From positions 2,170,001 to 2,234,000 of the forward strand of contig CP069394.1 of the NCBI GenBank assembly GCA_016887485.1: DNA of 64,000 nucleotides, in the 5' to 3' direction. Both the position numbers and the translations under genes were made by a program. Of this stretch, positions 44,415 through 54,868 are shown piece after piece. Within the stretch, counting starts at the first letter, position 1. The number at the start of each line of letters is the position of its first letter. This stretch comes from Chloroflexota bacterium. Its GTDB lineage: Bacteria > Chloroflexota > Anaerolineae > Anaerolineales > Anaerolineaceae. The notes under the pieces were generated by a model. The model saw nothing but the letters and a program-made list of their open reading frames with translations. It made no database searches and was not told the DNA's origin.

Positions 44415-45998
44415 CTAATTGCTCAAATAAGTTTGGACAGCTTCGTAACGGCTGTAGACATGCGTGACCAGCTCCGATACGCTATTAGCGAAAGTACCTT
44501 CTGAGGATTGACGAATACCATTATCTATCTCAGCAAGGACCGAGGAGGTAATTAGGTCATGATAATACTGATAGGTTTCTGCCATTTCCTCCGGCACGAA
44601 GACGGTGTTGACCACGGCTTCAACATAGGAATCGTATTGAGCTTGGTAAAGGGGGTCCTCCATCAGATAGCTGATCAGCGGCCAATTATCCGTGACCTCG
44701 TCCAAGCTTATGGATAGGGCTCTGCTTCTTCTATTTCCATTGAGGGCTTCGTTGTTATCCCAGGGGATCCAGGTGATCAGACCATCCTCGGGGTCGGTGT
44801 AGAGAAAATAGTTATGGCTCATATTGCCATAGGTATCCCAGTTCTGGACGACAGTGTTCACGGCCAGCCAGCGCAGGAAGGTTTCAACGTTTAGAACGGA
44901 TTCCAACTCACTGCGCCAGGAAGCTGGATCGGTCAAGCGGGATTCGTCATGGAGCACGGCAAACAGGGCTTCAATATCGGAATAATCATCTTCGTCCTGG
45001 TTAGTTTCTTTATCGAAGGAGGTCTCGTTGAGTGTCCCTTCGGCAAAGGTGGCGCCGCTGCCTTCAGGCTTATAGAGGTTACCTTCGTCACTTTCGAATT
45101 GCTGTGAGATGACCGTATCCTCAACCATTTCCACCATGGTGTAAAGCCCAAAATAGACCGGTCCTTCGCCATAATCGACATAGACTTCGTAGAAGGCGGT
45201 GTGGGCTGAGGGGACACCGAAATCCCGGAAGATATCTGCCGCTACCTTCTCATGGAGATAGGAATCGTCACTGTAATTACTGGACAGAGAGAGCTGTTTG
45301 AAGCCATAGAACCGCTGATCTTCTGTTTCCGGGTAATCGTCTTCAAATTGATCAAAATCTAATTTAATAGGGAGTTTATAGCTGCCGGAAGACCAGGTTT
45401 GCTTAAGGGAGGAATTACCTTTAAAGCGGATTCCGACATAATCCCAAGTTTCGCCCTCGAAGGAGATGGTGGCTGTGACCCAGATGGGGTTGGTGGAGTC
45501 GGCCGAGAGGTTATTCGCGGATAACCCACCGCCCGCATTAGCGTCCCTATCCGGCATCTGCCCAGCTTCGGGAAGATCTTGAGGTACATTCTGACCATCT
45601 CCGGGGGCCTGGCGATTACCTGGTGGGTTGGCTTGGGTACGGTCTTGGGGGGTGTCAGCAAAGGCCATCATCCCATCGCTCTGACCGAATTCACCATAGA
45701 GTTCGGTCATATCCGCCAGCATAGCATCCCAGTTTTCCTCTGAAATGGTGATGTCAATTCGGTTGACTTCGTCCTGGGGAAAGACTGTGTCGTAATCCGG
45801 ATCAGCGTCATTACTGTGGGCGGCATCGGTCATTGAAGCCGAATTATCGGAATCTTCGTCAATATTTGCTGTGCTCATCGAAGTTTCGTTTGATAAAACG
45901 TTATTCGCTTGTTCATCAGATTTGGTGACAGTTCCACAACCAGATAAAGCAATAATGGTTGTGAAGATCACAATTAAATAAACCATTTTTCTTAACAT
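44415..45998 (-). CDS. CotH-family kinase-like lipoprotein
   Basis: A 527-residue secreted lipoprotein with lipobox LSGC after the signal MLRKMVYLIVIFTTIIA. A disordered Asp/Ser/Asn-rich stretch follows, then a CotH-like domain: ISEENWDAMLADM, VGIRFKGNSSLKQTW near 205-220, KLPIKLDFDQF, FKQLSLSSNYSDDSYLHEKVA, VYFGLYTMVEMV and ITWIPWDNNEAL. CotH of Bacillus is an atypical protein kinase of the spore coat. The Q/P/G-rich loop at 100-160 is low-complexity. The ATG at 45998 has GGAAGGA upstream. It is the third gene of the VTC-DUF4956-CotH operon, 4 bases after the previous stop. Confidence 0.87.
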   Translation of the reverse strand: MLRKMVYLIVIFTTIIALSGCGTVTKSDEQANNVLSNETSMSTANIDEDSDNSASMTDAAHSNDADPDYDTVFPQDEVNRIDITISEENWDAMLADMTELYGEFGQSDGMMAFADTPQDRTQANPPGNRQAPGDGQNVPQDLPEAGQMPDRDANAGGGLSANNLSADSTNPIWVTATISFEGETWDYVGIRFKGNSSLKQTWSSGSYKLPIKLDFDQFEDDYPETEDQRFYGFKQLSLSSNYSDDSYLHEKVAADIFRDFGVPSAHTAFYEVYVDYGEGPVYFGLYTMVEMVEDTVISQQFESDEGNLYKPEGSGATFAEGTLNETSFDKETNQDEDDYSDIEALFAVLHDESRLTDPASWRSELESVLNVETFLRWLAVNTVVQNWDTYGNMSHNYFLYTDPEDGLITWIPWDNNEALNGNRRSRALSISLDEVTDNWPLISYLMEDPLYQAQYDSYVEAVVNTVFVPEEMAETYQYYHDLITSSVLAEIDNGIRQSSEGTFANSVSELVTHVYSRYEAVQTYLSN

Positions 45999-46002
45999 AA
46001 CT

Positions 46003-46608
46003 TTATTCCTTCCGTGATGCGAGGATTGGTTTTGAGCTTTCGGACAGATAGTAGATCTTGATGTCTGCGACATCATGTAGGAAATCTATCTTGCCGATTT
46101 CGGCCCGTTTGATCGGCAGCCCAGTGCGTTCACGCAGGTCAGCAAGCAGGCTTTCATAATGCTCGGGTTTGATCAGCTCAATCTTTTCATAGGTGATGGA
46201 TTTTCGCACTTCATAGCGCAGGCCCATTGTCTTTTCGATGACGAAGAACATGGCCAGAATAGCCAGGTTCGCGACGATGGTTTCGATGATCATATCCTCA
46301 TCCAGCATGATGACATCAATCACCGGCAGGGTCATCAGGATAAAGAGATAGGTCATCTCCCGTACGGGGAGCGGATCGGACCGGTAACGAAGGATGGAGA
46401 AGATGGCGAACAGGCCAAACCCCAAACCGAGACTGATCTCAACCTGACTGAAGAGGGTCGCGATCAGGAATATACTGATATTGAATGCGAAAAAGGTTAG
46501 GACATAGCCTTTATCTTTCTCCGTGGGGAAATAGATCCCCAGCACGATGATGCAGGAGACGATCAGGTCGATAAAAAGCGCCAAAGATAAGCTTCCGATA
46601 TTATCCAT
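46003..46608 (-). CDS. DUF4956 membrane protein
   Basis: A 201-residue protein of the DUF4956 type. Helices cover about 7-26, 34-55, 58-75, 88-100 and 106-125, with the family motif GLGFGLFAIFSILRYRSDPLPVREMTYLF in the middle, which is its clearest mark. The C-terminal 75 residues are soluble (a ferredoxin-like fold is usual). Its ATG overlaps the VTC stop by one base and CotH starts 4 bases after it, so the three proteins must be made together. The function is unknown; the link to VTC suggests a membrane partner of polyphosphate or related polymer synthesis. Confidence 0.88.
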   Translation of the reverse strand: MDNIGSLSLALFIDLIVSCIIVLGIYFPTEKDKGYVLTFFAFNISIFLIATLFSQVEISLGLGFGLFAIFSILRYRSDPLPVREMTYLFILMTLPVIDVIMLDEDMIIETIVANLAILAMFFVIEKTMGLRYEVRKSITYEKIELIKPEHYESLLADLRERTGLPIKRAEIGKIDFLHDVADIKIYYLSESSKPILASRKE

Positions 46609-47441
46609 TAATAACTTCCTCCTAATACAAGTCTTTCTAAGTTCAAAAGCAGGGGTTTGAAGGCATTCCTCTTGAGGTGAGGATAGGCCAGCGCAACCCC
46701 GATGCAGTATTTGCTAAATTGGGTGGGGTGGTAACCAGCTTGGCGCATTTCCGCAACAAAGGGTGATTGGAGTGAGAAGTGGGGCTGTTTGATCTCAGCA
46801 ATCACGATCCCAGGAATGGAGAAGGTGCCTGAGGGACTGAAGAACCGCAGGTTCAAATCCAGCGTGAGACGTTCGATCCCCAAGCGGTTCACCAGGGAGA
46901 TGCGGAAGAACTGGTTGGTGATCTTTGGCACCATGGGTAGGTCGGACATGGGAAAGGTTGTCTTGAGGAAGGATTGGATATCCGATGACTGTCCATTGAG
47001 TGGATAGGGTGTCTCCACCCGTGATTTTCGGGTGATATTTTGGTTATCTTTCTTCTTAACTTCCAGATAGTTGATCTCGGAATTGAGGTAGGACCTCACC
47101 CGTAATTTATAACGATCACGCTGCTCATTGTGGTGCTGCTGGTAGAGTTGAAAGTCCTGGGTATCAAAATAGAGCGTTTGATAATGCTGCAAACGGACAT
47201 TGTTATCCACTTCAAGAATCCGGTAGGTAGGGCTGAGATTATCCAAAATCACCGGGAGCAGGATGCTGGGGAAGACAAATTTCATGTCGGTCCGCTTCAT
47301 CAGCTTGGCACCGGTGGATTCTTCAAGGGTAATAGGGTCCATTTGGCTGAGAATCTTCTGCCACTTCTGTTCGAAAGCCATTTGCTCGGTGGAGAGCCGG
47401 GTTTTGGTTTCTAATTCGTAATTTTGGTTATTGAGGATCAT
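46608..47441 (-). CDS. VTC-domain polyphosphate polymerase-like protein
   Basis: A 277-residue VTC domain (tunnel fold), related to the catalytic subunit of the yeast vacuolar polyphosphate polymerase. Visible motifs are LMKRTDMKFVFP near 45, HYQTLYFDTQDFQLYQQH near 85, RDRYKLRVRSY near 108, INYLEVKKKDNQNITRKSR near 125 and IVIAEIKQPHF near 225. These Lys/Arg/Glu residues line the tunnel and hold phosphate and metal. It has no membrane helix of its own; the DUF4956 partner supplies one. I start at the ATG at 47441 with GAAAGGA upstream rather than at the 14-codon extension. It is the first gene of its operon. Confidence 0.87.
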   Translation of the reverse strand: MILNNQNYELETKTRLSTEQMAFEQKWQKILSQMDPITLEESTGAKLMKRTDMKFVFPSILLPVILDNLSPTYRILEVDNNVRLQHYQTLYFDTQDFQLYQQHHNEQRDRYKLRVRSYLNSEINYLEVKKKDNQNITRKSRVETPYPLNGQSSDIQSFLKTTFPMSDLPMVPKITNQFFRISLVNRLGIERLTLDLNLRFFSPSGTFSIPGIVIAEIKQPHFSLQSPFVAEMRQAGYHPTQFSKYCIGVALAYPHLKRNAFKPLLLNLERLVLGGSY

Positions 47442-47604
47442 AGTGTGGTCCTTTCCTGAAGTGTTTTTATAATAGATGGTCAAGATTTAGTTTTGATAAA
47501 GACTTTGTAAAATCGTTAACGTGATTTGGGATGTTTTAGCGGGGGAGAAAACAGTTATAATTTGGTTAATCACCCCCCTTTTTTATAGGAGACCCCTAAG
47601 ACAG

Positions 47605-48669
47605 ATGAATAAGTTTAAAGTTGCGCTTCTGGCGAACTTAAAGGTTAACGGCCCTCATTGGGAGGGCATGCCTGCTGACCAATGGGATGATCTGGATAGT
47701 GAAAAAACTGTTCAGGCCCTGGTTGAAGCGATCCGCGCCGGCGGCCACGAATGTGAATTCCTTGAGGGAGATATCACTATCGTGGATACCGTGCGGAAAT
47801 ATGATCCTGATATCTGTTTCAATATTTGTGAAAGCCATTTTGGGGATGCCCGGGAAGCGCAGGTGCCTGCGATCCTGGAGAAACTGCAAATTCCATATAC
47901 CGGCTCAAAGGTGCTTTGTCTGGCATTAGGACTGGATAAACCGATGACGAAGCGCGTTTTGGCCTACCATGACCTGCCCACACCGGATTTTCAAACCTTT
48001 GAGCGGGTGGATGAGCCGCTGGACCCGAAGATGTCCTTTCCGCTGTTCGTCAAACCCAGCCGAGAAGGCACCGGCATGGGCGTATCGGCCAAGTCGATTG
48101 TGAATACGGAAGAGGAGTTGCGCGAGCAGGTGGGGCAAATGATCGACCGCTATCATCAGGCCGCCTTGGTCGAGACATTCATTGAAGGCCGCGAGGTGAC
48201 TGTGGGTATGGTTGGCAACCTGGTTGGCCCTGTGGCGCGGCGGCTGCCCCATAACGAGGAAGCACCCCGAATTCAGGCGGGTTTGCGGTTCTTCCCGCCG
48301 ATGGAAGTGGATCTAACCGACTATTTGGAGACGGACGCGGTCTATGCCAACCGGTTAAAAGTGGCTCTGGCCGATCAGTTGAATTACCTCTGTCCGGCGC
48401 CGCTGGATGACGACATGGTGGATGAACTCAATTGGCTGGCAGCGGCTGTCTTCCGGGTGACCGGTGCGTTGGATGTGGCCCGGGTGGATTTCAGGTTGAA
48501 TGCCAAAGAGGATTGGAAGCCGTATATTCTGGAGATCAACCCGCTGCCTGGGCTTTCCCCCGGCATTTCGGATATTGTTATGGAAGCGGCGGCGGAGGGC
48601 GTGGGTCACACGGAATTGGTCAATATGATCCTTGAGACAGCCCTCAGGCGCTATAGGATGATTGAATAG
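47605..48669 (+). CDS. D-alanine-D-alanine ligase-like ATP-grasp enzyme
   Basis: A 354-residue ATP-grasp ligase. It starts KVALLANLK, carries PYTGSKVLCLALGLDKPMTKRVL near 98-120, the ATP loop FVKPSREGTGMGVSAKSIV near 149-167, VETFIEGREVTVGMVG near 195 and the metal site LEINPLPGLSPGISDI near 322. This matches the Ddl superfamily, but the ligand-binding end (NPLPGLSPG rather than NTMPGMT) differs from true D-Ala-D-Ala ligase. A peptide-ligating role other than cell-wall Ddl is likely. I use the ATG at 47605, with GGAG 13 bases upstream. A TATAAT is at 47556-47561. Confidence 0.85.
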   Translation: MNKFKVALLANLKVNGPHWEGMPADQWDDLDSEKTVQALVEAIRAGGHECEFLEGDITIVDTVRKYDPDICFNICESHFGDAREAQVPAILEKLQIPYTGSKVLCLALGLDKPMTKRVLAYHDLPTPDFQTFERVDEPLDPKMSFPLFVKPSREGTGMGVSAKSIVNTEEELREQVGQMIDRYHQAALVETFIEGREVTVGMVGNLVGPVARRLPHNEEAPRIQAGLRFFPPMEVDLTDYLETDAVYANRLKVALADQLNYLCPAPLDDDMVDELNWLAAAVFRVTGALDVARVDFRLNAKEDWKPYILEINPLPGLSPGISDIVMEAAAEGVGHTELVNMILETALRRYRMIE

Positions 48670-48699
48670 AAGAGCCAATGAAATCCGGGCGTAGTTGAG

Positions 48700-48813
48700 C
48701 CTTCCCCCTTTGGGGGAAGGTGGCACGCAGTGCCGGATGAGGGGAGTGTGGTTCCACCGCATCAGCTTGTTACACGACCAACTGAAGGTCACATGCCGCG
48801 CAGCGCATGTGAC
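48700..48813. repeat. Two hairpin repeats downstream of the ATP-grasp gene
   Basis: At 48700-48744 a CCTTCCCCC / GGGGGAAGG stem is followed by TGGCACGCAGTGCCGGATGAG, a repeat type seen widely in bacterial intergenic DNA. At 48787-48813 GGTCACATGC and GCATGTGAC form another stem of the GTCAC class found elsewhere here. Confidence 0.65.
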
Positions 48814-48840
48814 AACTTTTTCAACCTGAACCGATAACAA

Positions 48841-48870
48841 AAAGCGGTACCAGTTTGCTGGTACCGCTTT
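48841..48870. terminator. Bidirectional terminator
   Basis: AAAGCGGTACCA and TGGTACCGCTTT form a perfect 12-bp stem with A and T runs on its two sides. It lies between two convergent genes ending at 48669 and 48897 and can serve both. Confidence 0.85.
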
Positions 48871-48896
48871 GATATCTACTCTTGGAATCTCTTGGG

Positions 48897-49589
48897 CTAA
48901 AAGATTTTCCACCAGATCCCGGTACATTCCGGCACGATCACGCCCTCATCGGTCTCCCACATCGGCATGGGATCTTCGCCAAAGAAGAAGGTGGTCAGAG
49001 CGGTGGCTTCTTCCTGATCTTTGAAGCGGTAATCGGTACGAATCCAGTCGGGGATGAACCCGTGGAGGTCCAGATACTTCAGATAGTCCACCAGGACATC
49101 GGGGGCCTGCGGGTATTTATGTCCGGTTCCCAGGGATTCGATCAGGATCAATTTGCCTCCGGGGCGCAATACCCGTTCAACCTCGGCCAGGGCGTCTTCC
49201 AGGGCAGGCTGCCAATCTTCACCTGAATCGAGGGCAGCATAGCAGAAACTCCAGCCGGCGATGATGACATCGGCGCTGTTATTGGCAAAGGGGAGAGCCA
49301 AGTGAGATTCCAGAGTGGCGGACCAGTTCTTTTGTTCGAGTTTGGCCAGCCGGTCACGGCCATAGACCAGCATGTGATAGGAGATATCGGAGATGACCAG
49401 GTTTTTGACATGGGGAAGGATCAGACAGCTGACCCGACCGGTGCCTGCGCCCAGTTCGATCACGTCCTTGCCTTCCAGGCTGTCCGCGGAGAGGATGGCA
49501 GGCAGCAGATTGCGCTGGTAGTCCTCCCGGCCGACTAAGGCCTGGTAACGTTCAGCTTCACTTTGATAGATCAGTTTCAGGTCAGGCAA
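48897..49589 (-). CDS. Class I SAM-dependent methyltransferase
   Basis: A 230-residue class I methyltransferase. Motif I is VIELGAGTGRVSCLIL near 43-58, then ISDISYHMLVYGRDRL as the acidic loop, DVIIAGWSFCYA near 109, and the post-motif VLRPGGKLILIESLGTG near 140. It resembles UbiE- or YcgJ-like small-molecule methyltransferases. The start is TTG with AAGGAGA 5 bases upstream; no in-frame ATG is near. It is unrelated in sequence to the methyltransferase at 50238. The substrate is unknown. Confidence 0.87.
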   Translation of the reverse strand: MPDLKLIYQSEAERYQALVGREDYQRNLLPAILSADSLEGKDVIELGAGTGRVSCLILPHVKNLVISDISYHMLVYGRDRLAKLEQKNWSATLESHLALPFANNSADVIIAGWSFCYAALDSGEDWQPALEDALAEVERVLRPGGKLILIESLGTGHKYPQAPDVLVDYLKYLDLHGFIPDWIRTDYRFKDQEEATALTTFFFGEDPMPMWETDEGVIVPECTGIWWKIF

Positions 49590-49894
49590 GATCTTTCTCC
49601 TTAGGCCTTTTTGTTCATAAATCCAATACTAATATTGATCAGCGCCGGGTATTTTGAGGTAACCCCGGTGATTTCTTCTGTCGAAGTGAAATTATTTTAT
49701 CATTTAGGCGTTTAATTGAAGTATTAGTTGGTGGTTTGCGGGTCACGTAGGTTCGACCTGTGGCCTCACCATGCATGACCTACTACGTACAAGGAGAGTG
49801 ATGGCGGCGTATGTTATTTTGTCACGTGCGCTGCGCAGCACGTGACCTACACCTGTAGGGTGTGCTCCGATTTTGAGCGCACCAGAAAATAAGA
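49590..49894. other. Intergenic region with two hairpin repeats
   Basis: Contains a GTCACGTGCGC-type palindrome ending in CCTAC (49821-49850) and a GTAGGGTGTGCTC hairpin (49855-49883) just past the stop of the alkyltransferase-like gene. No gene or clear terminator is seen. Confidence 0.6.
49821..49883. repeat. Two adjacent GTAGG-class hairpins
   Basis: GTCACGTGCGCTGCGCAGCACGTGAC with CCTAC at its end (49821-49850), then GTAGGGTGTGCTC / GAGCGCACC (49855-49883). They lie in tandem, as at 3524-3598, so the two stem types tend to occur together. Confidence 0.7.
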
Positions 49895-50230
49895 TTAATC
49901 CATTTCTTCCGGGCCCAGCCAACCAAACCGCTCAAAGTCCACTCGGCCATCAGCTTCAAAGATGACCCCCTCCTGCTCCAGAATATCGCGTTGCATGGCA
50001 TTGCCAATCCCGTCACCGTGGACGCTGATCTTACCCTTGGCATTGATCACTCGCTGCCAGGGGACGTCCGGTGCGGTACCGCGTTTGAGCGCGGCCATCG
50101 CATAGCCCACCATTCGAGCTGTGCAGCCCCCGACCAGGGCGGCGATCCGGCCATAGGTAGTTACCCGGCCGGGCGGTATCCGGCGGACCATGGCATAAAT
50201 TTGTTGGTAGAGAGGTTCCTGAGCGTTCAA
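49895..50230 (-). CDS. Alkyltransferase-like protein (ATL; MGMT fold without the active Cys)
   Basis: A 111-residue protein of the MGMT C-terminal fold. The helix-turn-helix region has PPGRVTTYGRIAALVG near 19-34. The active-site motif, PCHR in true alkylguanine transferases, reads PWQRVIN near 76, so the reactive Cys is Trp. That is the mark of ATL proteins such as E. coli YbaZ, which bind O6-alkylguanine and hand the lesion to nucleotide excision repair. It lies 7 bases after a methyltransferase gene that itself follows rpoD, so it may share the dnaG-rpoD transcript. Confidence 0.88.
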   Translation of the reverse strand: MNAQEPLYQQIYAMVRRIPPGRVTTYGRIAALVGGCTARMVGYAMAALKRGTAPDVPWQRVINAKGKISVHGDGIGNAMQRDILEQEGVIFEADGRVDFERFGWLGPEEMD

Positions 50231-50237
50231 ATTGACC

Positions 50238-51059
50238 TCATTGGTCTTTATGTGCCTTCAGGGAGAAGACGATAGGCAGGGGCACTGGCATGTCGGGGTA
50301 GGTGTAGAGGCCGCTTTCCTGCTTAATCATTTCCGGGAAGACTGGATCTTCCAGCGCATCGAACTCGTGGAAGAAATCCAGCTTTAGCCCGGCATTCAGA
50401 ATGGCATTGATGATATCACTGACAGCCCATTGCCATTCAAAGCTGGGGTTGCTGATGATGTATTTGCCGTCACTATAATCGGGGCCTTCATCGTCCCAGA
50501 TATAGGGGGCATGGTTGTGGAAGTAGGACAGCGTAAATTGGTATTTTCCGCGCTCATCAAAGGTGGTGATCAGCGGATGGCCTTCCATGATATAGAAGAA
50601 TCCGCCCGGTTTAAGATAGTCAGCGATGATCTTTGCCCAGGCATCCAGATCCTTCAGCCAGCAGAGCACCCCGATGGAAGTGAAGACGATATCGAACTGC
50701 TCATCCAAAGCATCCGGCAGATCGTAGACATCCGAACAGATGAAACGAGCTGGCAGATTCGCATGTGTGGAAAGTTTCTCGGCGGCCTGAATAGCTGCAG
50801 GGGAAAAGTCCACCCCTGTGATAATTGCACCCTCTCTGGCCCAGGCCAGAGTATCCAGTCCGAAATGGCATTGCAAATGGAGCAGGGTTTTGCCCTGAAC
50901 ATTGCCGACCTCTTCGAGGATTCTTTTGGGCAGCCAAGGCTCGCCTGCCAGGAACCGTTCCACACCATAAGAGCGGAGATGGACGGGTGTGAGTTCATCC
51001 CAGAGCAAGCGGTTGCCGTCCCGGGCTTGTTGATATGAGAAAGGTTCTTGTTCGTGCAT
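50238..51059 (-). CDS. Class I SAM-dependent methyltransferase
   Basis: A 273-residue class I methyltransferase. Motif I reads LLHLQCHFGLDTLAWAREGA near 57-76, followed by ITGVDFSPAAIQAAEKL, FDIVFTSIGVLCWLKD near 125 and LKPGGFFYIMEGHP near 150. The LQCHFG form of motif I is typical of a common uncharacterised UbiE-like group. The ATG at 51059 has AGGAA 8 bases upstream. A longer open frame runs back into the rpoD end and I reject it. It sits between rpoD (16 bases) and the ATL gene (7 bases). The substrate is unknown. Confidence 0.86.
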   Translation of the reverse strand: MHEQEPFSYQQARDGNRLLWDELTPVHLRSYGVERFLAGEPWLPKRILEEVGNVQGKTLLHLQCHFGLDTLAWAREGAIITGVDFSPAAIQAAEKLSTHANLPARFICSDVYDLPDALDEQFDIVFTSIGVLCWLKDLDAWAKIIADYLKPGGFFYIMEGHPLITTFDERGKYQFTLSYFHNHAPYIWDDEGPDYSDGKYIISNPSFEWQWAVSDIINAILNAGLKLDFFHEFDALEDPVFPEMIKQESGLYTYPDMPVPLPIVFSLKAHKDQ

Positions 51060-51075
51060 GGGGATTCCTAAAGAT

Positions 51076-52551
<1,476 letters not shown>

Positions 52552-52638
52552 CTTTTCTTTCGATTTAATCGTTTTTGATAGAGCTTTAATGTTATCGATT
52601 GAAACATTCGTGCGTTTATTTTAACACGGGACACGCGT

Positions 52639-54555
52639 TCAGAGCTTCCCTTGTGAACGATTTAGTTGCAAGGCGCGGTCCAGTTTGGCGCGGGCCTGGA
52701 TAAACTCCAGGGCAAGCTTCCCGAAGTCCTGAGGGGGATTTTCCTCATCTTCAGAGGCTTGTTGGGATTGCAGGTAAGTTATTTGGTCCAAGCTCTCATC
52801 CACCCGAATGCGGCGTAAGCGGATGAAGTCGTTCGAGGTGCTTTCCAGGATAGAGGCGTTGGGTTGCAAGCGCCAATCCGGATAGGGGTTTTGGTCAGCT
52901 TCGATCAGGAAACTCTCCTGCATCTCATCCGGGATCCGAGTGCGGACATATTCAGCTGGGTCCTCATCGTCCTGATCCAGGGCTTCACTGACGATTTTGA
53001 AGAGTTCCCTGAAATCTGTCTGGGTGAAATCTTCAACATTCAGGCAGACCAGTTCCAGCTCCCGCAGGGTGCGGTCTATGAAGTGTACCAGGGTGGGATC
53101 GCTGACGAGGGCCTTGATGCAGTTCTCTTCCAGTTTCCGGTGGGTGTTGGTCAGAGGGGATGTGATGGCTGACACCTGTGGCATCTGGCGGTAGGATCGG
53201 CGCCGGGGACGGGATGGGCCGCCGGATGCCTGACGCACCAGGGCACGCTCATCCACTCTCAGGAGCCGCGCCAACTGCTGCCGGTAGGCTTCCCGCTCAA
53301 CACTGCCCTTGACGTCTTCGATCAACGGCAACACCTGGTTGGCAATCTGCTCCTTGGTCTTGGGGTCATCGATGTCTGCATGGGCGGCGAGGGTTTCCAT
53401 CACATGGACAACCACGGGTTTGGCCTCACGCACAAGCTGATCCCAGAGGTCCGGATCATCCAGGGCGATTTCATCCGGGTCCAGTCCATCCGGCAGAGTG
53501 GTGACTCGGATATCCGCTTTCAACCGTCCTTCCACTTGCATCAGGCCGCGGGCATCAAAGACCATATCGCCTTCGCGTTCCATCACTTCACGGGCCGTTT
53601 GCAGACCGCGCAGCGTAGCTTTTTCACCGGCAGCATCCGGGTCCAATGCCAGGACTATCCGGCGGGAATAGCGTTTGATCAACCGGAATTGGTCCTCGGT
53701 GAGTGCTGTGCCCATCGGTGATACACAGTTTTTAAAACCGGCCTGATAGGGGCCGATCACGTCAAGGTAGCCTTCCACGATCACGACCTGGTCCTTGGCT
53801 CGGATCTCTCGCCGCGCCATGTCCAGTCCATAGAGCAAGCGTCCCTTATCAAAGAGAGCAGTCTTGGGTGAGTTTAGGTATTTTGGTACGTCATCCTTCC
53901 GCAGCACGCGTCCGCCGAAACCGGCCATCTTGCCGCGCGCATCCTTGATTGGGATGACCAGGCGGTGGCGGAATTTATCATAGACGCCACCCGAATCCCG
54001 CTGGGAGACCAGCCCCGCATCCAACAAGTCCTGCTCGCTGATGTTGCGGGAGGCCATATACTGCGTGAGGGTGTCCCAGGAATCGGGAGCATAACCAAGG
54101 GCAAAGGCGTCAATCGTCTCATCGTTCAGCTTGCGGCCATAGAGGTATTCGAGGGCTTCTTTACCGGCTGGGGTGTTACGCAGCTGGTGCTGGAAGAAAG
54201 TGACAGCCATGCTCAGTACTTCCCGCAGGTGTTCATTCTCTTCGACCTTTTCCTGCTGCTCAGGGGTATATTCGTGGAGGGTGACACCGGCGCGGTCGGC
54301 CAGGTTGCGGAGGGTTTCCTGAAAATCCCAACCTTCGCGCTTCATCACGAAGCTGAACAAGTCACCGCCCTCATTGCACTGTCCAAAGCAGCGCCAGGTC
54401 TGGGAATCGGGAAAGACCACGAAAGCCGGGGTTTTCGTGTTGGTGTGGAAGGGGCAGAATCCTGTATAGTTCTTCCCGGAATGGCGTAATTTCACCGTTT
54501 CCGAGACGATATCCACGATATCCAGCCTGGATTTGATCTCATCAACTGCAGTCAT
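52639..54555 (-). CDS. dnaG: DNA primase
   Basis: DnaG makes RNA primers at the fork. The 638-residue protein has an N-terminal CHC2-type zinc finger with CPFH near 34 and CFGQC near 56. The last pair is CX3C, one residue longer than the common CX2C. The catalytic TOPRIM core has EGYLDVI near 262, SPMGTALTEDQ and LALDPDAAGEKA near 310. The RNAP basic motif (KFRHRLVIPIKDARGKMAGFGGRVL) precedes it. The C-terminal helicase-binding domain is short. The ATG has only a weak GAG upstream. It is followed by rpoD. Confidence 0.95.
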   Translation of the reverse strand: MTAVDEIKSRLDIVDIVSETVKLRHSGKNYTGFCPFHTNTKTPAFVVFPDSQTWRCFGQCNEGGDLFSFVMKREGWDFQETLRNLADRAGVTLHEYTPEQQEKVEENEHLREVLSMAVTFFQHQLRNTPAGKEALEYLYGRKLNDETIDAFALGYAPDSWDTLTQYMASRNISEQDLLDAGLVSQRDSGGVYDKFRHRLVIPIKDARGKMAGFGGRVLRKDDVPKYLNSPKTALFDKGRLLYGLDMARREIRAKDQVVIVEGYLDVIGPYQAGFKNCVSPMGTALTEDQFRLIKRYSRRIVLALDPDAAGEKATLRGLQTAREVMEREGDMVFDARGLMQVEGRLKADIRVTTLPDGLDPDEIALDDPDLWDQLVREAKPVVVHVMETLAAHADIDDPKTKEQIANQVLPLIEDVKGSVEREAYRQQLARLLRVDERALVRQASGGPSRPRRRSYRQMPQVSAITSPLTNTHRKLEENCIKALVSDPTLVHFIDRTLRELELVCLNVEDFTQTDFRELFKIVSEALDQDDEDPAEYVRTRIPDEMQESFLIEADQNPYPDWRLQPNASILESTSNDFIRLRRIRVDESLDQITYLQSQQASEDEENPPQDFGKLALEFIQARAKLDRALQLNRSQGKL

Positions 54556-54718
54556 AAATTTCTCGGTATCATGAATTATACGGGATATTAGTCGCCAGAG
54601 AGGATGGAATTGGCCGGTTTGGGTGAAAATGGTTCTGCAGTAGGGGAAACTTACCTTGCTTCCAATTTAATCACGGAAGGGGCAGGGATGAATAATGGGC
54701 GATTTGTTAGTATCAAAA

Positions 54719-54746
54719 TTGACAGGAACCTGGGGTTTGGTATAAT
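54719..54746 (+). promoter_or_regulatory. Perfect-consensus sigma-70 promoter
   Basis: TTGACA (54719-54724), a 16-base spacer and TATAAT (54741-54746), all twelve bases matching consensus. The predicted start is near 54753, about 350 bases upstream of the ABC permease. Confidence 0.7.
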
Positions 54747-54769
54747 CGCGGCAGTTTGGAATTTAGAAG

Positions 54770-54868
54770 ATGATATTCTTAGTTCCAATCAGGATGGGGA
54801 CTATCGCACTTCAGCCCCAAACGGAGAAGAAACTAAAAAAGCCACTAGCAATAAATCGTGTTTTCTGA
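54770..54868 (+). CDS. Possible 32-residue leader peptide
   Basis: An ATG 17 bases after the predicted transcription start opens a 32-codon frame (MIFLVPIRMG at the N end, Lys-rich later, ending NRVF). AGAAG just upstream is a poor, too-close ribosome binding site. The position in the leader of the ABC operon is the main support. It could equally be chance. Confidence 0.25.
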   Translation: MIFLVPIRMGTIALQPQTEKKLKKPLAINRVF

